Assembly (NCBI RefSeq): GCF_020740795.1
Contig: NC_067284.1
Location: 94,355,440-94,419,439 of the forward strand
DNA length: 64,000 bases
Direction: 5' to 3'
Origin: Apus apus
Taxonomy: Eukaryota; Chordata; Aves; Apodiformes; Apodidae
Within the stretch, counting starts at the first letter, position 1; every line of letters begins with the position of its first letter. Of the stretch, positions 12,377 to 24,484 are shown one piece after another. A program made the position numbers and the translations under genes. Under the pieces are notes generated by a model, which was not told where the DNA came from, searched no databases, and worked only from the letters and a program-made list of their open reading frames with translations.

Positions 12377-15300
12377 CCTTTCAGTATGTCATACCACCCT
12401 CATCAATACCCAGGTATCAACAACTATCACAGGAAGTCCAGCACACAGCTCCTTTCCTGCTTCAAGCAAGGTGACCCACATAGCTCTTGGAGTGACACTC
12501 TAGGCCAGCCTCACATATCTGTGAAGTGTCTGCACCAAGTATTATGTCCCCGAGCAAACCTGGTAGACCTGACAGCAACATGGCTCTTCGGCACAGCACA
12601 AAGGGACAGGAGAGAGCCCAAGGATTTACTTGGAGGGCTTGTGTAGGCTCCTACAGGAGCATAAAGATTTGACGATTGCAAAGTATCTTGAGCTTCTTGA
12701 ATGAAAAACAGTATGTAGCAGTAAAACCCTACCATGTCAACTTATAAGGTACATTTGTTTGAAACCTGCCTTTTACCACCAACGGTACATCAAATTTCTC
12801 CTTAAAATACCTCCCTCCGGGAAAAAAGTGTTTCAGCCCTTTTGAACCAAGGCACAGTATAAAACCAAATGACTGTGTGGAATACCAAAACTGTTTTCCA
12901 TTAACTAGGAAAGTGCAATCTGACCCAAAATTGATGTGCAACATGGCAGATGAATTTTTAAGTATAAAAATGTGCCTTTTTTTGTTGAGACTTGCATAAT
13001 CCTTCCAGTTTCAAAAGCAGACGCACAGACATCCTAGTAACTGTGCTCCAGTATAATGCACTCTCTGTAACTGAGTGTGGTTTCAGTGCTCTTAGGATGC
13101 CCAACAAATTACTGGTTGATAGAAAGTTCCTGCATGTTACACTCTTGTGACCATTTAAAGAAAAAGTTACTATTTAGATTTCAATATGCAGGCTTTTTCC
13201 TTGCAAGTGTTTTATGTGCAACCAAGAATACTTCAGAAAGTCACACACAGCATTAGAAGGCAAAACATTACCACAGTCATTAGGAGGCTTCTTTAAGAAG
13301 CATCACTTCAGTATTACAAATTATGCATAATTTGCTATCTTTGGAATATAAATTACTAAATTCTTGATTTTGAATTCAGGAGCAATAAAAATCCAATTAC
13401 TGTTGTGTAGAAGATGAGTGAATGCACTTGTTAGTTTGTAAAGCAAGCATGGGAAAGAAATTTAAACAAGAAAAGTTTATTTTCAATATACTCTTAAGCA
13501 ATACATTTCTAGCTCCCAGATTGACTGGAACTTTATGTACAGCATTAAAAAAATGGAAGTCTTGCAGAAAAGTATTCTGACTAAATTTTAAGGATGTTAG
13601 AAATAGACTGTTTCATTGTATGATGAGTAAACATCTTTGTTTCCTTTACTGTCTAAAAAAATAAGCAAACACAAACTGAGGGATGCTATCCCTAAAGCCC
13701 TGACACATAGAAAAGAAACAGGATGAAATGTTGAAATGTGATAATTTATTAAAGCATACAATTCTCAGTGGTTATTATATGCTCCTCATAATACAAGAAA
13801 TCCAATTTATTGGTGACTGATCTTACCAATATATTTATTTCTCCAATTATATTAAAATTAATAACAACTTAAAGCCTTTTTCTTAGACTGAATCTGGATC
13901 AAAAACATCCAGAAGTTCTCTTTACGTCAACAAATTATCTTTTAAGATCTAGGTAAAGTGGCAGCCAAAAGAAAAAAAATAATAATCCAGAAACCACCCT
14001 GCTTCCTACTTGGCAGTCCTACCACACAAAAATATGAAGAGGTTCTATCATCAGCCAAATTTAATAAAGAAGTAGATTTAATGCTCAAGTGGATAACAGA
14101 ACACAGAGTTTCTACTCTTTCCTTGTAGGAATATGTTGCTGCAACAGTGTATCAGTCCAATACACTGCTGCTGCTTTTTGTGTATTTACCATTTTTTCAA
14201 CTGTAAATTTGTTTCTCTTTTAAAGAAACTTTATTTCAGCTGATTTGACAAGCTTCACTGAATTCACTTACCTGACACACAGATAATCCTTGCTGAGGAA
14301 CAAACATTTGTTTTCAAACAGCCATAAGAAAACCCTGGAAAATAGAAATTACGGTCTAGAAGGAGCGTGTAAACAGCCTGCAGTTTAGCAGCCTTCCACA
14401 GGTCATGGCAACAGTTTGCAGCCAGAAGAGCCAGAAGATGTGTATGACATACTTTAGAGACTAGATCATAGACAGGGGACTCCTGCTACTTAATTTGGTG
14501 TGTGTATGTTGCTGTGTACCATAGTGACCTGTTTCCACTTGAGCTCAAGATCTCCCACAGATGCCTTTCCATTAGCACAGGCAGTCCCTTGAGGTAATCC
14601 CAGCACAGAAGCTACAGCTGGCTACTCAAGAGCTGTACCTGGCCTGTAAGTCACCAGCTGACCACTTACTGGCTTTTTCTTTGCCTGTCTTGAAGGAATA
14701 ACAGAATTTGGAGGTCAGTCAAAAAATGGATTGTGTTAATGAACAATATTACAATAGCCTTGGAAGTACAAGAATATGTACTCCATAAGCATATAAATCG
14801 TCTTCCTTGTAAAGTTATGCTTGTATTACATGTACATATGAGTGTCTTACACAACTATGAGCACACTTCAGTTTTCAATTGACATTATCTTTCTCAGTAC
14901 CTAATTTTTGCACCTTACTGCATGAAAATAGAATTATACAAGCTGCCTGAAACTTCTTATGTCTTTTCTCCACACCAAGCGGTTTTAGGTTTGAAAAATA
15001 GCACCTAGGTCTAATGGTCCTACTTACGCACAATATTCTCAAACTAAGATAATTACAGAAGGCTTAATGTTACAAAAAAAATGTTGCCAAAAGCCTTTAG
15101 TATTCAGAGATAAGCCTAAATAGAAAAGGTCATATTTCATTAAGTAGTACAGGCACTAATTTTCAAAAAATGTACTAGATTTTTAGTATGTTATTCATGA
15201 CCCCAAATTCCAGGAATTGTTTTCTTAAATTATCAGAATTAGTTTTTGCTTGATAGCAAATTCCATGTCTGGGAAACTTGTAGAATAAATCCCAAAAGTT

Positions 15301-15383
15301 CTCTCACTTTTCAGGTCCCTACTCATAAAAAACAATGAAACTGAGTTTTTAAAAGTATATTTTTATATTAATTGTTTTAGCTG

Positions 15384-15411
15384 GTTTGCATGGAACTAGT
15401 TCCATGCAAAC
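15384..15411. repeat. Perfect 28-bp palindrome (2 x 14 bp, no spacer)
   Basis: The arm GTTTGCATGGAACT (15384-15397) is followed directly by its exact reverse complement (15398-15411). The centre is AACTAGTT. Each arm carries TTTGCAT / ATGCAAA, seven bases of the POU octamer ATGCAAAT. It lies in the intergenic region with no mobile element recognised next to it. Confidence 0.95.
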
Positions 15412-18400
15412 TTCAAGCCCTCTCTCAGCTCCTGCCAGCCAGCCAACTATCATTTGTAGCGGGTAGTAGTTCTTTAATAAACACATGTAGCAGCCTTTTT
15501 GTGTTCCAAGTTCTCAAGAGCTTAATCTTGTTTAAAAAACAATCTTCATGCTGCAGGCATTTATAAGTATTTTTAATTTATTGCTGATTACAGCTGTCAC
15601 AGTGGTTAAAATATTTCCAAGGAGGAAAAGGGAAAAGGAATAGATCTATTAGAGTGGTGTGCCAGCCAGTCTGGATTGACAGGGGCAGCACAGTGAAACA
15701 CTTGATGAGCAGTTACTAGGTTTCCTTTGTAAGCATCCACATTTCAAATGACTTAAACTGAAAGCAACAATTAAGCTCTGTATTTTCAATTCTACTGTAA
15801 GTATGAATATGCAAATAAAGTGACTTTTTTTTTTTTTTTTTACTTTAGTGATCAGTGATACTGCAGTTGTAACTATTCACTATCCTAATTGCACTGAAAT
15901 GCAATAAACAAAATAAAACTCTATCCTCCAATTTGAAAAGGTCTAGGTGTGATAACTCAGCCTATTGCTTCCATAACTAAAACTTCTGAAGAGAACCAGT
16001 CCTGACCTAGTGAGTATGACCAGTGCTAATACAGGTCCTCTTCATCAGGAACAACAGCCAGTGAAGCGAGGGATTGACTCTGCATTCCAAGTATAACAGA
16101 CCACTTATTTTACCTTTGCACTCTCAATTACCTTTTCAGCTAGACACCCATTTTTTTCAAACTACATAGATTTTATCAATTATAATAATAAACAAGCTAA
16201 AATAATTGACAGGGTTTTCTTCGACTGTACTTCTAAAAAGTGATTATGCACACAAAAGGCACATTTAATATTTGCATGCTGACCTGCACGTTCCCTTAGT
16301 AACTATCTACAGATACTTGTTTTTCTGTCTTGGCCATTCTCCTGTGGGATGAAAGCAAACAGTACAGCAAAGTTATCAATGTCAGTACCTTTAAAAAAAT
16401 CAAGCCTGTTGCCATGTGTGCCCAGCTGAATAATCCATGCCACATCACACTCAAAGCTGTGCACTGCAGGTGAGAAGGCAATTGCAGATCTGTCTGTTTT
16501 GTACACAACCACCACTGGAAGAACAACTTCAGTATTAGTTTATTCCAGAAAGATCCTATGCTGAACAAGCAAGAGACTTCTATTTTTTTTAGACTTAATA
16601 CGGCAAAAGCTGAGCCCTCCATTGTTTGCCTGCCAAATTAACTGAGCCAAGGTAGTGTATTCTGTTGGAACAACTAAATTATATTTATCTTCTAATGCTT
16701 TTCCTTTTGATATTTGTAAGGAGAGAGCAGAAGTCAGTATTCATATCATTCTGGTCTCCATGTCTTTGCATGGAAAGTTAAACCAATCTGTCCTACCAAA
16801 TGAGGTTCTCTTTACATTTTTAAACACTAAACCTTAGCAGGTAGGTGTTTTGGTCTTCATATTAAAAAAGTGTAAAATAAAAAGCACTGTCTGTGCCTCC
16901 ACTTAGTAGTAGAAAGATTCAAAGTGACTCAAGTAAAAACATTCTGATTTGTAAACCTAAAACCTAAGACTTTAATTATTAGAATTAACAGATAAATTAA
17001 GGAAAAAAGGAAATAGTGTAAAGAAACTGTTTACTGTCTGGACTACATAGACTTCAAGACAGGGTAGTAATTTTTCTGCTGCTTCTCTCAGCCATGCTTT
17101 TTGCAATGCTTTATGGATTTCATTACAGTTCACATACAATCAGTTCAAAAATTAAGCTTCTGCTACTGATTTGGATATTATATAAAACTTTTTGAACATT
17201 GTAATTCTTCTCTGCCTTTCAGAAATGCTTGCAAATATAACAACTTTTCTTTAGGGACATGTCATCAAACAAAGGACTATAAAAGGGAAAGCTACAAAAC
17301 TGTTACTTGGCAGCTGACTAGAGTGATGGATGAATTTATTATCACCTAGAAGAGCTTGTTTCAGACTTCAAGAACTAGTACTTTGTTCTAGGATTGAGAC
17401 ATATTTTAAGCAGCAACCAGTATGACCTGGATTAGAACAGTCTGAAAATTGCATGGAAGTCAACTGAATCCACTCATTTCACAAGAAACACCCTATCTGT
17501 AGATTTAGTAATAGTGTTGTCATATGCCAGTACATGGATATGTACAACATGTATATCTCTGTAGCTAAGAAACTTAGAAGACTGTTCTACTGAGACCAAA
17601 AATACTCAAAAATCTGTTAAAAGTTGTATTTACATAACAAATCCAGCTGGCATCACTTTTCATTCCAGTGCTTCTAAGTCAGATAAACAAGTTGCTGGCA
17701 GTCTTTCCAAAGTAAACAAGTTCTTTTAAGGCTTCTGTCCATAACAGTAGAGAATGGGTGTTTTGGAATTACATTTATTATTCTGTATTTATTAATACTT
17801 GTTTTGCTGTAGTGCTTTTTTTTTCAAACATTACTTCCTGCATACATTCAAGGAAATAGAACCTCACATGTTTGATACAGTGATTCCACTAAGCATAAAA
17901 TGAACTCTGCATCAATTTCACAGAATTACTGTAGTCACAGCTTTAGCATCTCAATTTCAATGTGATTACACATTACATATGATGCATATGGAGCAACAAA
18001 TAAAAAGTGGTGGGGTTTTTTCCTCATCCAAATTGCACTATGGATGAATTTGTCAGAACATACCCTTGAAGTCTAACAGCAACTTTAAAGGTCTCTAATA
18101 GTGGTGTTAAACAATATTTTGGGGAAAAAAAAAAAAATAATGAAAGGATGGCACTTGTATTGTTAATCCTACTTACATTGATGTAAAAACCAATATATTA
18201 ACATTTAATGCCACAGAGGGAAACAGGAGTGACAGTAAACATGCTGGGAGAGCACTTTTGGCAGTGATGGGATCACTGACAGTACAGGCTAGATTTTAGC
18301 TCCTAGCATATCCTGTGGCAATTCCTCAAAGAAATTATTTGTGCAGTAATGTGTCATTAGCTGAGTTGTGGTAAATGAATAAATTCTCTCAACCTGTTCC

Positions 18401-20104
18401 AGATGCAAAGTACAGAATATCTGCTAACACTAGCATGATGTCTCAGCTGATTAATGGCTACCTCATTATACTGTAGTAGTTTGCAATTATAAACTATGTG
18501 GTCACACGTGTCTGGGAGCAGGTAACTCCCTTACGGGAGAGTCCCAGATAATGATGTGCAGCTGGTAATGGTCTCTGTAGTTTCTTCAGTCCCCCCTCAG
18601 GGTAGGTTCAACTTCAGCATGATTGTCAAATTTTACTGCCATAGATGTAAGTGGGCACTGTAACCTGCTCTGCTGCACCAAACTGAAGAAAAACAATCTC
18701 TTGTGATCTTCACATAACCATCAGGGACTTGCTCAAGACCCAAAGTAGCACAGAATGCATCAGTTGGCCACTTGCTGATATTTTTCCTGAGCATTGTTAG
18801 GTCACCACAACTGCCAGGGAATATTCAACCACTTTGTGTGCTGTTCTCAGTAACTACCATAATTAGCACTGAGTTGTTCATCCAACTTCTGTCAATTGAA
18901 GAGTGTCTGAAAGTTCAAACACAATATTCCAAAGGCAGACTGTGCCCTAACTCTTTAGAGTAGTATTTGTCAAATCCACCTTTGCTGAGAGTGTACCTGT
19001 GGTCAGAGCAAAATTAAACACCAGTCACAGTTTATCTTGACTCATTGCCAAAGCATAAATTACCCAAATTCTCCACCTAGTTTGAAGATTTCTTACTTTT
19101 TCTTTTGCCTAGGGCCTTCTGTCCAACTTCTTTTAACACACTTACATATACAAGGTAACTATTTCCTACAGTGGAATATCTTATTCATTCATTCAGTGAG
19201 GAGGGAAAGGTGAAAGCAGGCTACTCAGAAGCAGCTCTGGCAGTGATGATGATGTGAGAAACAGCACCTTATTATTGTATGTTCCTTCTCTGCTTGATCT
19301 GGGGACAAGACAAACTGGCTCTTCCACATACAAAATGCACAAAGCATTCAGCTCTTACTCTGAACATCTGTATCTTGCTTGCTTTCTTGACATAAACCAT
19401 ACCAAAAAGTTTGTGTTTCATTCCAAAGCAGAAGGAAAATATAGATGAAAACCTCTTTTTTTTTTTTTTTTTCTACAATGCAGAATTACAGCTTTCCAAT
19501 TGAATGATATTGCTGAGTGACATTAAACCATACAATCCAATTCACTCCACCATTAACACTGCAACCCTGATGACAAATCTAATTAAGGCTTCAACACCTA
19601 CTCCTGGATCAAAAACCTGAATCAAAACTGTTCAACCACTTGAGTAAGAAGAAACAACAGAATTGCTTAAAAAGCAGAATCTTTTGGGTAGTGCTACTGT
19701 TTAAAATTCATACTATAAGTACATATGCATCCCATAATTCAAAACCAAGTACTTTTTAGTCTGAGCTGGGATGTTCATGGGCATGTAGCAGAGGTGATGC
19801 TCTTGCTGGGTCACAGGACCTCATCACATCGTATATGGTACAAATCAACACAATAAGCCTTGTATCTCAACCTCCCAGGCCCTTGCATGTTCCTTCCAGC
19901 TTTCAAGCCCCATTGGAAATGGCAGAATGTGAACACTCATAAGGTCAATACATATCAAGTAGCTTTACAGTGACTAGAGAAGTCATTTTTCTACACATCT
20001 ATGATTGCTCCTTTTGACTGGAGACAACCACACCTGAAGAACTAATTATCACAGAGACAAAAAAAAAAAAAAAGTGAAGTGCTTTCTAATGGGCTTTGTC
20101 CCTG

Positions 20105-20350
20105 TGATGGGTTTGATTTTGGCTGGCTGCCAGATGCCCACCCAGCACCTCTCTCACGCCCCCTCTTCAACAGGATGGGGAGAAAATAAGATGGCAAAAC
20201 TCATGGGATGATGTAAGGGCAGGGACATCAGTCACAAATTATCATCACAGGCAAAAAAGACTTGAGGAAAATTATTCTAATTTAATGCCAATTTAAAATA
20301 GTATACAACGGTGAGAAACAAAGACAAAATTAAAGACTCCTTCTCCAGAA
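20105..20350 (-). mobile_element. Degenerate LTR fragment related to the 9.25-kb solo LTR
   Basis: The block TTGGCTGGCTGCCAGATGCC, followed by CCCACC...CACCTCTCT and later GCAAAAAAGACTTGAGGAAA, parallels the order of motifs at the start of the LTR at 9252. Substitutions and small indels are many, and similarity fades after about 20350. It has the same orientation as the full copy and looks older or from a different subfamily. Only the 3' part of the LTR (in LTR sense) is present. Ends are approximate. Confidence 0.6.
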
Positions 20351-23300
20351 GCATCCACGGAACTCAAGATTAAATCAAGGAGCAGGACTTTAGGAAGTTG
20401 TAAAAATAAGGCAGCTTTTTGTTACCTCAGCGAGAATGAGAACCATTTTTTTGATTGCAATCTGCCTCTTTACTACTGTGAAAAGAGATGTTTTTTTAGG
20501 TATCCTAATCATACTATCAGAAACAAATCTAATGATCAGAGATTTTCTCCACCTTGGATAGAAAAGATTGTTTCAAAACTGGTTAACTTTAGATTGTAAT
20601 ACCCATCTGGCACAAGTTCCACATTTTTTGAAATGTGAATGCTCAAGCATAGAGACAATTAAGTGTCCTGAGGGGTTTTTTTGTGTCAACTTCCCTGCTA
20701 AGACTAAAGCAGTTTTTCCTGTGAAACCTGGATAATACTTGAAATAAAAAAAAGACACTAAGTGCAAAACATTAAAAAGATAAGCACATGAGGTAAGACT
20801 GTTGTCAAAAGTTCAACATGACTCCTAGGAAACTGAAGTTTCAAGATTACATGGAGAATCATAGCTATATATGAGAATTGTCCTCCCTAATCTCCAGTAC
20901 AGGGTTGAAAATATTGCTTAATTGTATCTGAGTTATACAACAACTACCAGAATCTTAGCAAAGACCCCCAGCAATCATGACAGATTGATGGCAGAATCTT
21001 CTACTAGAAACGGTCTCAGCCTACTAAAAATGTAGAAAAGCCCTGACATTTTTTTTCAGCTATTTACATACTTGAACAAGTTAAAGAATACAAAACATCT
21101 AGATGATAAAATTAGCAAATCTTGTATCATTTAAGCTTCACTTGAAGATCAAAAGGACAGTAAAAAGGTGACACTGGCAATCACACAGCTTCTGTAAATG
21201 CCTTTTGTTGTTTGTTTTCTTCATTAAAATTATGCACTTTCTTATCTATATGCAGTAGATTTCATTTAAACAAAATAGAGAAACTGAGTTTTCTCTTTAC
21301 TTGTCAGGCTTTCCTAACAAACACTAATGAATGCTCTCTATATATAGAAACAGGACAGAAACCCATAATTTTTCTAGCTGTTGGAGTGGGGTTTTTGGTG
21401 GTGGTGTTTTGGGGTTTTTTTGTTGCTTTATTTTGGTTTTTAACCTTTAAAATAAATGCTTCTGTGCTTATCCAAAACCAATCAACTGAAACATATGATT
21501 ACAAGCTGAAACTCCAGTTAACTGAAGTCCAAGTCATAGGTGACTTAGACTGAACCAGTTTTATCACAAAATATGGAAACAATTTTGTGTTGTGTGCAGT
21601 CCCACCTGCTGAGAGGTTAGGCTTACTGCATTGTTACATCAAGAACATCCTACACATCTGCGTATCAAAAACCATGGGCACAATCAGATCCCATATGTAA
21701 CTCTTCTTGCTTAGAAGTACAGCCGCCTTGCTTTGGCAACAAGGAAGGCATCCACTCATCCCTTACTCTTGAAACACAATGGCATGAAACTCCAGACAGC
21801 TGATGCTCATGAACAGCTGCCAGAGTTCAAACAGTAGTATTTTACCTTAACCCAGGTTCAAATCTCATTACGTGGCACATTATTTCCTGCTTGCTGTGAA
21901 GGCCTCCAGAATTACATGTGGAACACAACTATACAGTTACAAAACTACGGAGTACACGATATTCAGATGATTACACAACATGTAACAATCAAACTTTAAC
22001 ACTTCGGAACAAAGTCCAACATATTCATGCCAGGTCCTTGACTGTTCATTTGTTAACCAGCCACATAATCAGATTAGTTTTGTTCTGCAGCCTACCCCTT
22101 TGTTGGGATGTTCCTATGAAAATACTAATGCAACCCAACTTTAATCTTGCTAGCAGAATTCTCTCAGTAATTCTCTCACAGCAAGCTTGAAGACAGCTCT
22201 TTTTGTTACATGCTTGAAAACAAACCTTAGGGCAGAAAAAATGAAATCTTAAATGAAATGCATATATTGCAATATATTTTTTGTGTTTCCCTTTTTTGTT
22301 TTGTAAAATTCTCAGTGCAATACTGTATTATGACATTGTCAAAGTGAACCAATTTTGTAAGGTCATTGCAGCTTTTCCTACTACTATTTTTCTGTGGTCC
22401 ATTCACTTTATGATTTAAAATAAATAAATAAATGCCATCACAATTTAGGATGAAACTAAGCACCAGAACACTGAAATATCCTCAAGGCAGAAATCACATT
22501 TTTTGATTGATTCTACAAACCTAGCCTTATGTGAATTTATACCTCTTGAAATTCTAGCTTTTTTCCCTGTATTTTGCTTTTAAAATCACACATGCTTATT
22601 TTGTATACGGTTTTCCTCTACATGAGGCTATAACCAGTTTGCATACCTACTGCTGCATGTGGCAGAATTTGGTTTGACAAAATGGCAGAGATGTGGACTT
22701 TTTTTTTTGCTCATATTTCATAGTGCATCTGTTGCTTAATGTTTTCTCAACTACCAGGCCAGTAGCAAGTTATAGTGAATGGCATCAGTCATCTCATTTT
22801 GCTCCTTGCATTCTCTTTTTTTTTTCCCTTTTTCTGGCAAATACTATGGAGACCATACAGATGAATTTTCCATATCCAAATAACCTAATTTTTCTACTAT
22901 TCTTATTAAAAAAATGCCTCTGAAACCACTGGCATGTAGAACCAACACCAAATACATACCTTGCATTCAGCAGAGAGGACTGCATTCAACTTAACTAATA
23001 CTTGATTCAGGAATACAGGCAGCACTTGGAGACAGTTTACAACTAAAGCACATTATAGAGCTCAACTAGCAGCAGGGTAACTCCTGCTATCACGGCAAGA
23101 CTGATAAATTCTCAGTAAAACACAGTTGTGTTATGCACAAGCCAGAAACTCCCAGCACTCTCACACAGTTCCTCAGAAGAGTCTATGCTGAGGCTGGATA
23201 CCTTTGTTATTTTAAGCCTACTTCTCCATTCAGTTTTCTTCTCCAGTTTGGATTACTGCTACAATATTCACCACATGCTGAACAGTCAAACTATGAGAAT

Positions 23301-24441
23301 TCCATTCTTCAAACTGTCTCTGCTTTACATGCCTCAACTTTTTATAAACACTATCTGAATGGTATTTTTCTCCTCAGTGTTGTAAACAAGATTTTGCTCA
23401 TCTGAAGATGATCAAAGATGCCTGAACAGACACTCTGACTGAAAGAATTTAAATGAGCTTTCTGATATTACAGCAATTACATCAAATTCTCCACTGAACT
23501 TAAATCTCATTTTAGGAAAGTGTAGTCAGAAGAGCCTATGAAGATAGTCTTAGCATCAATATTCTCAGAAAAAAAAAAAGCTAAAACATACAAGCAGATC
23601 CTCTAGAACATTTTAAGCATCAGGAAAGTTAAAGTGAGAAAAAATATTAACTTATACAGCAGAAAAATCCACTCATGGAAAGAGAAAAACAAAAGGCTGA
23701 TGTGGCCTATCTAAAAAGTAAAATAACCACAAGTTTGTAACAACTGAAATTAAACCATGAGTCACACCATGTTACTTGACACAGTTTAGATTAATTTATT
23801 ATCAATTTGTGTAGTATAGGTACATTTTTATTTTTAAAGGTTATTAGCATATATACTCATATATGAGCAAATGACAGGGCAAAAGGTCAATTTCTGGGCA
23901 AAGTCTTTTGTTTTAATGAGGTTTTGTTTTATAGTTTGCCATTCCACAGACAGTATGAACTACAACTATTATCTAAAACCACCCTAAATTCTGGCTTTTG
24001 TATTATTTTATATAACAACTTTTGACAGAAAACTACTCATGAGACAATACACTGAAAATGTTATTCACAAACCCGTAGTGTGTGTATCATGTTGATCAGA
24101 TAATCTTTCTAATTTATTATTCAGGAAGAAAAAAACAATATTAAAACAAACCTACAATGTACAGTATGAGTCTTCAATATTATGTAGTTAAAATCTTTAA
24201 TTGTGGAAGGAAATCTATGCTGCATAATGGACCAAAGCTACAGAAATGAGTATACAGTCTTAAAAGGAATGACTGGTCTTCATGAAGTGAACACATATTA
24301 ATCACATTCCAATTACGCAATGTTTAAATGTTTGTATATATATTTGCTTATGTAACTTGATTTTAAAAGTACTTTCCAGAATCCTATAGGCAGACGTTGA
24401 GCACCATATTTGAACACCAGAAGGCTGGTGCTCAGCTTTAA
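20351..24441. other. Intergenic region downstream of FBXO30
   Basis: AT-rich sequence between the LTR fragment and the proposed FBXO30 cleavage site. It contains only short chance open frames (for example 21212-21553 on +, 90 codons at 21918-22190 on +) and A/T homopolymers. No RNA gene, repeat family or coding exon was recognised. Some of it could be a longer alternative FBXO30 3' UTR. Confidence 0.55.
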
Positions 24442-24442
24442 A

Positions 24443-24473
<31 letters not shown>

Positions 24474-24477
24474 AAGC
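24442..24477. repeat. (A10GC)3 perfect 12-bp tandem repeat
   Basis: Three identical 12-bp units of ten A's plus GC at 24442-24453, 24454-24465 and 24466-24477. On the minus strand this reads as U-rich GCU10 blocks placed 32-67 nt downstream of the FBXO30 AATAAA, where a U-rich downstream element of a poly(A) site is expected. Confidence 0.9.
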
Positions 24478-24484
24478 ACAATCA

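Larger units (their letters stand above)
10268..20104. other. Intergenic region between EPM2A and FBXO30 (left part)
   Basis: Nearly 10 kb of AT-rich DNA without a recognisable gene. Listed separately are a CAA/A-rich tract, a CTCF-like core and a perfect palindrome. T/A homopolymers occur at 15825-15841 and 19456-19472. Two places have unusually few stops: 12267-12646 (three + frames open) and 16296-16622 (two minus frames open). Neither translation resembles a family I know. No tRNA, rRNA or small RNA signature was seen. Confidence 0.6.

Noticed and set aside
18521-18543. Short hairpin around AACTCCCTTACGGGAGAGT, considered as a terminator or small RNA
   Set aside because: The stem is only about six base pairs, and the setting is vertebrate intergenic DNA where such a terminator has no role.
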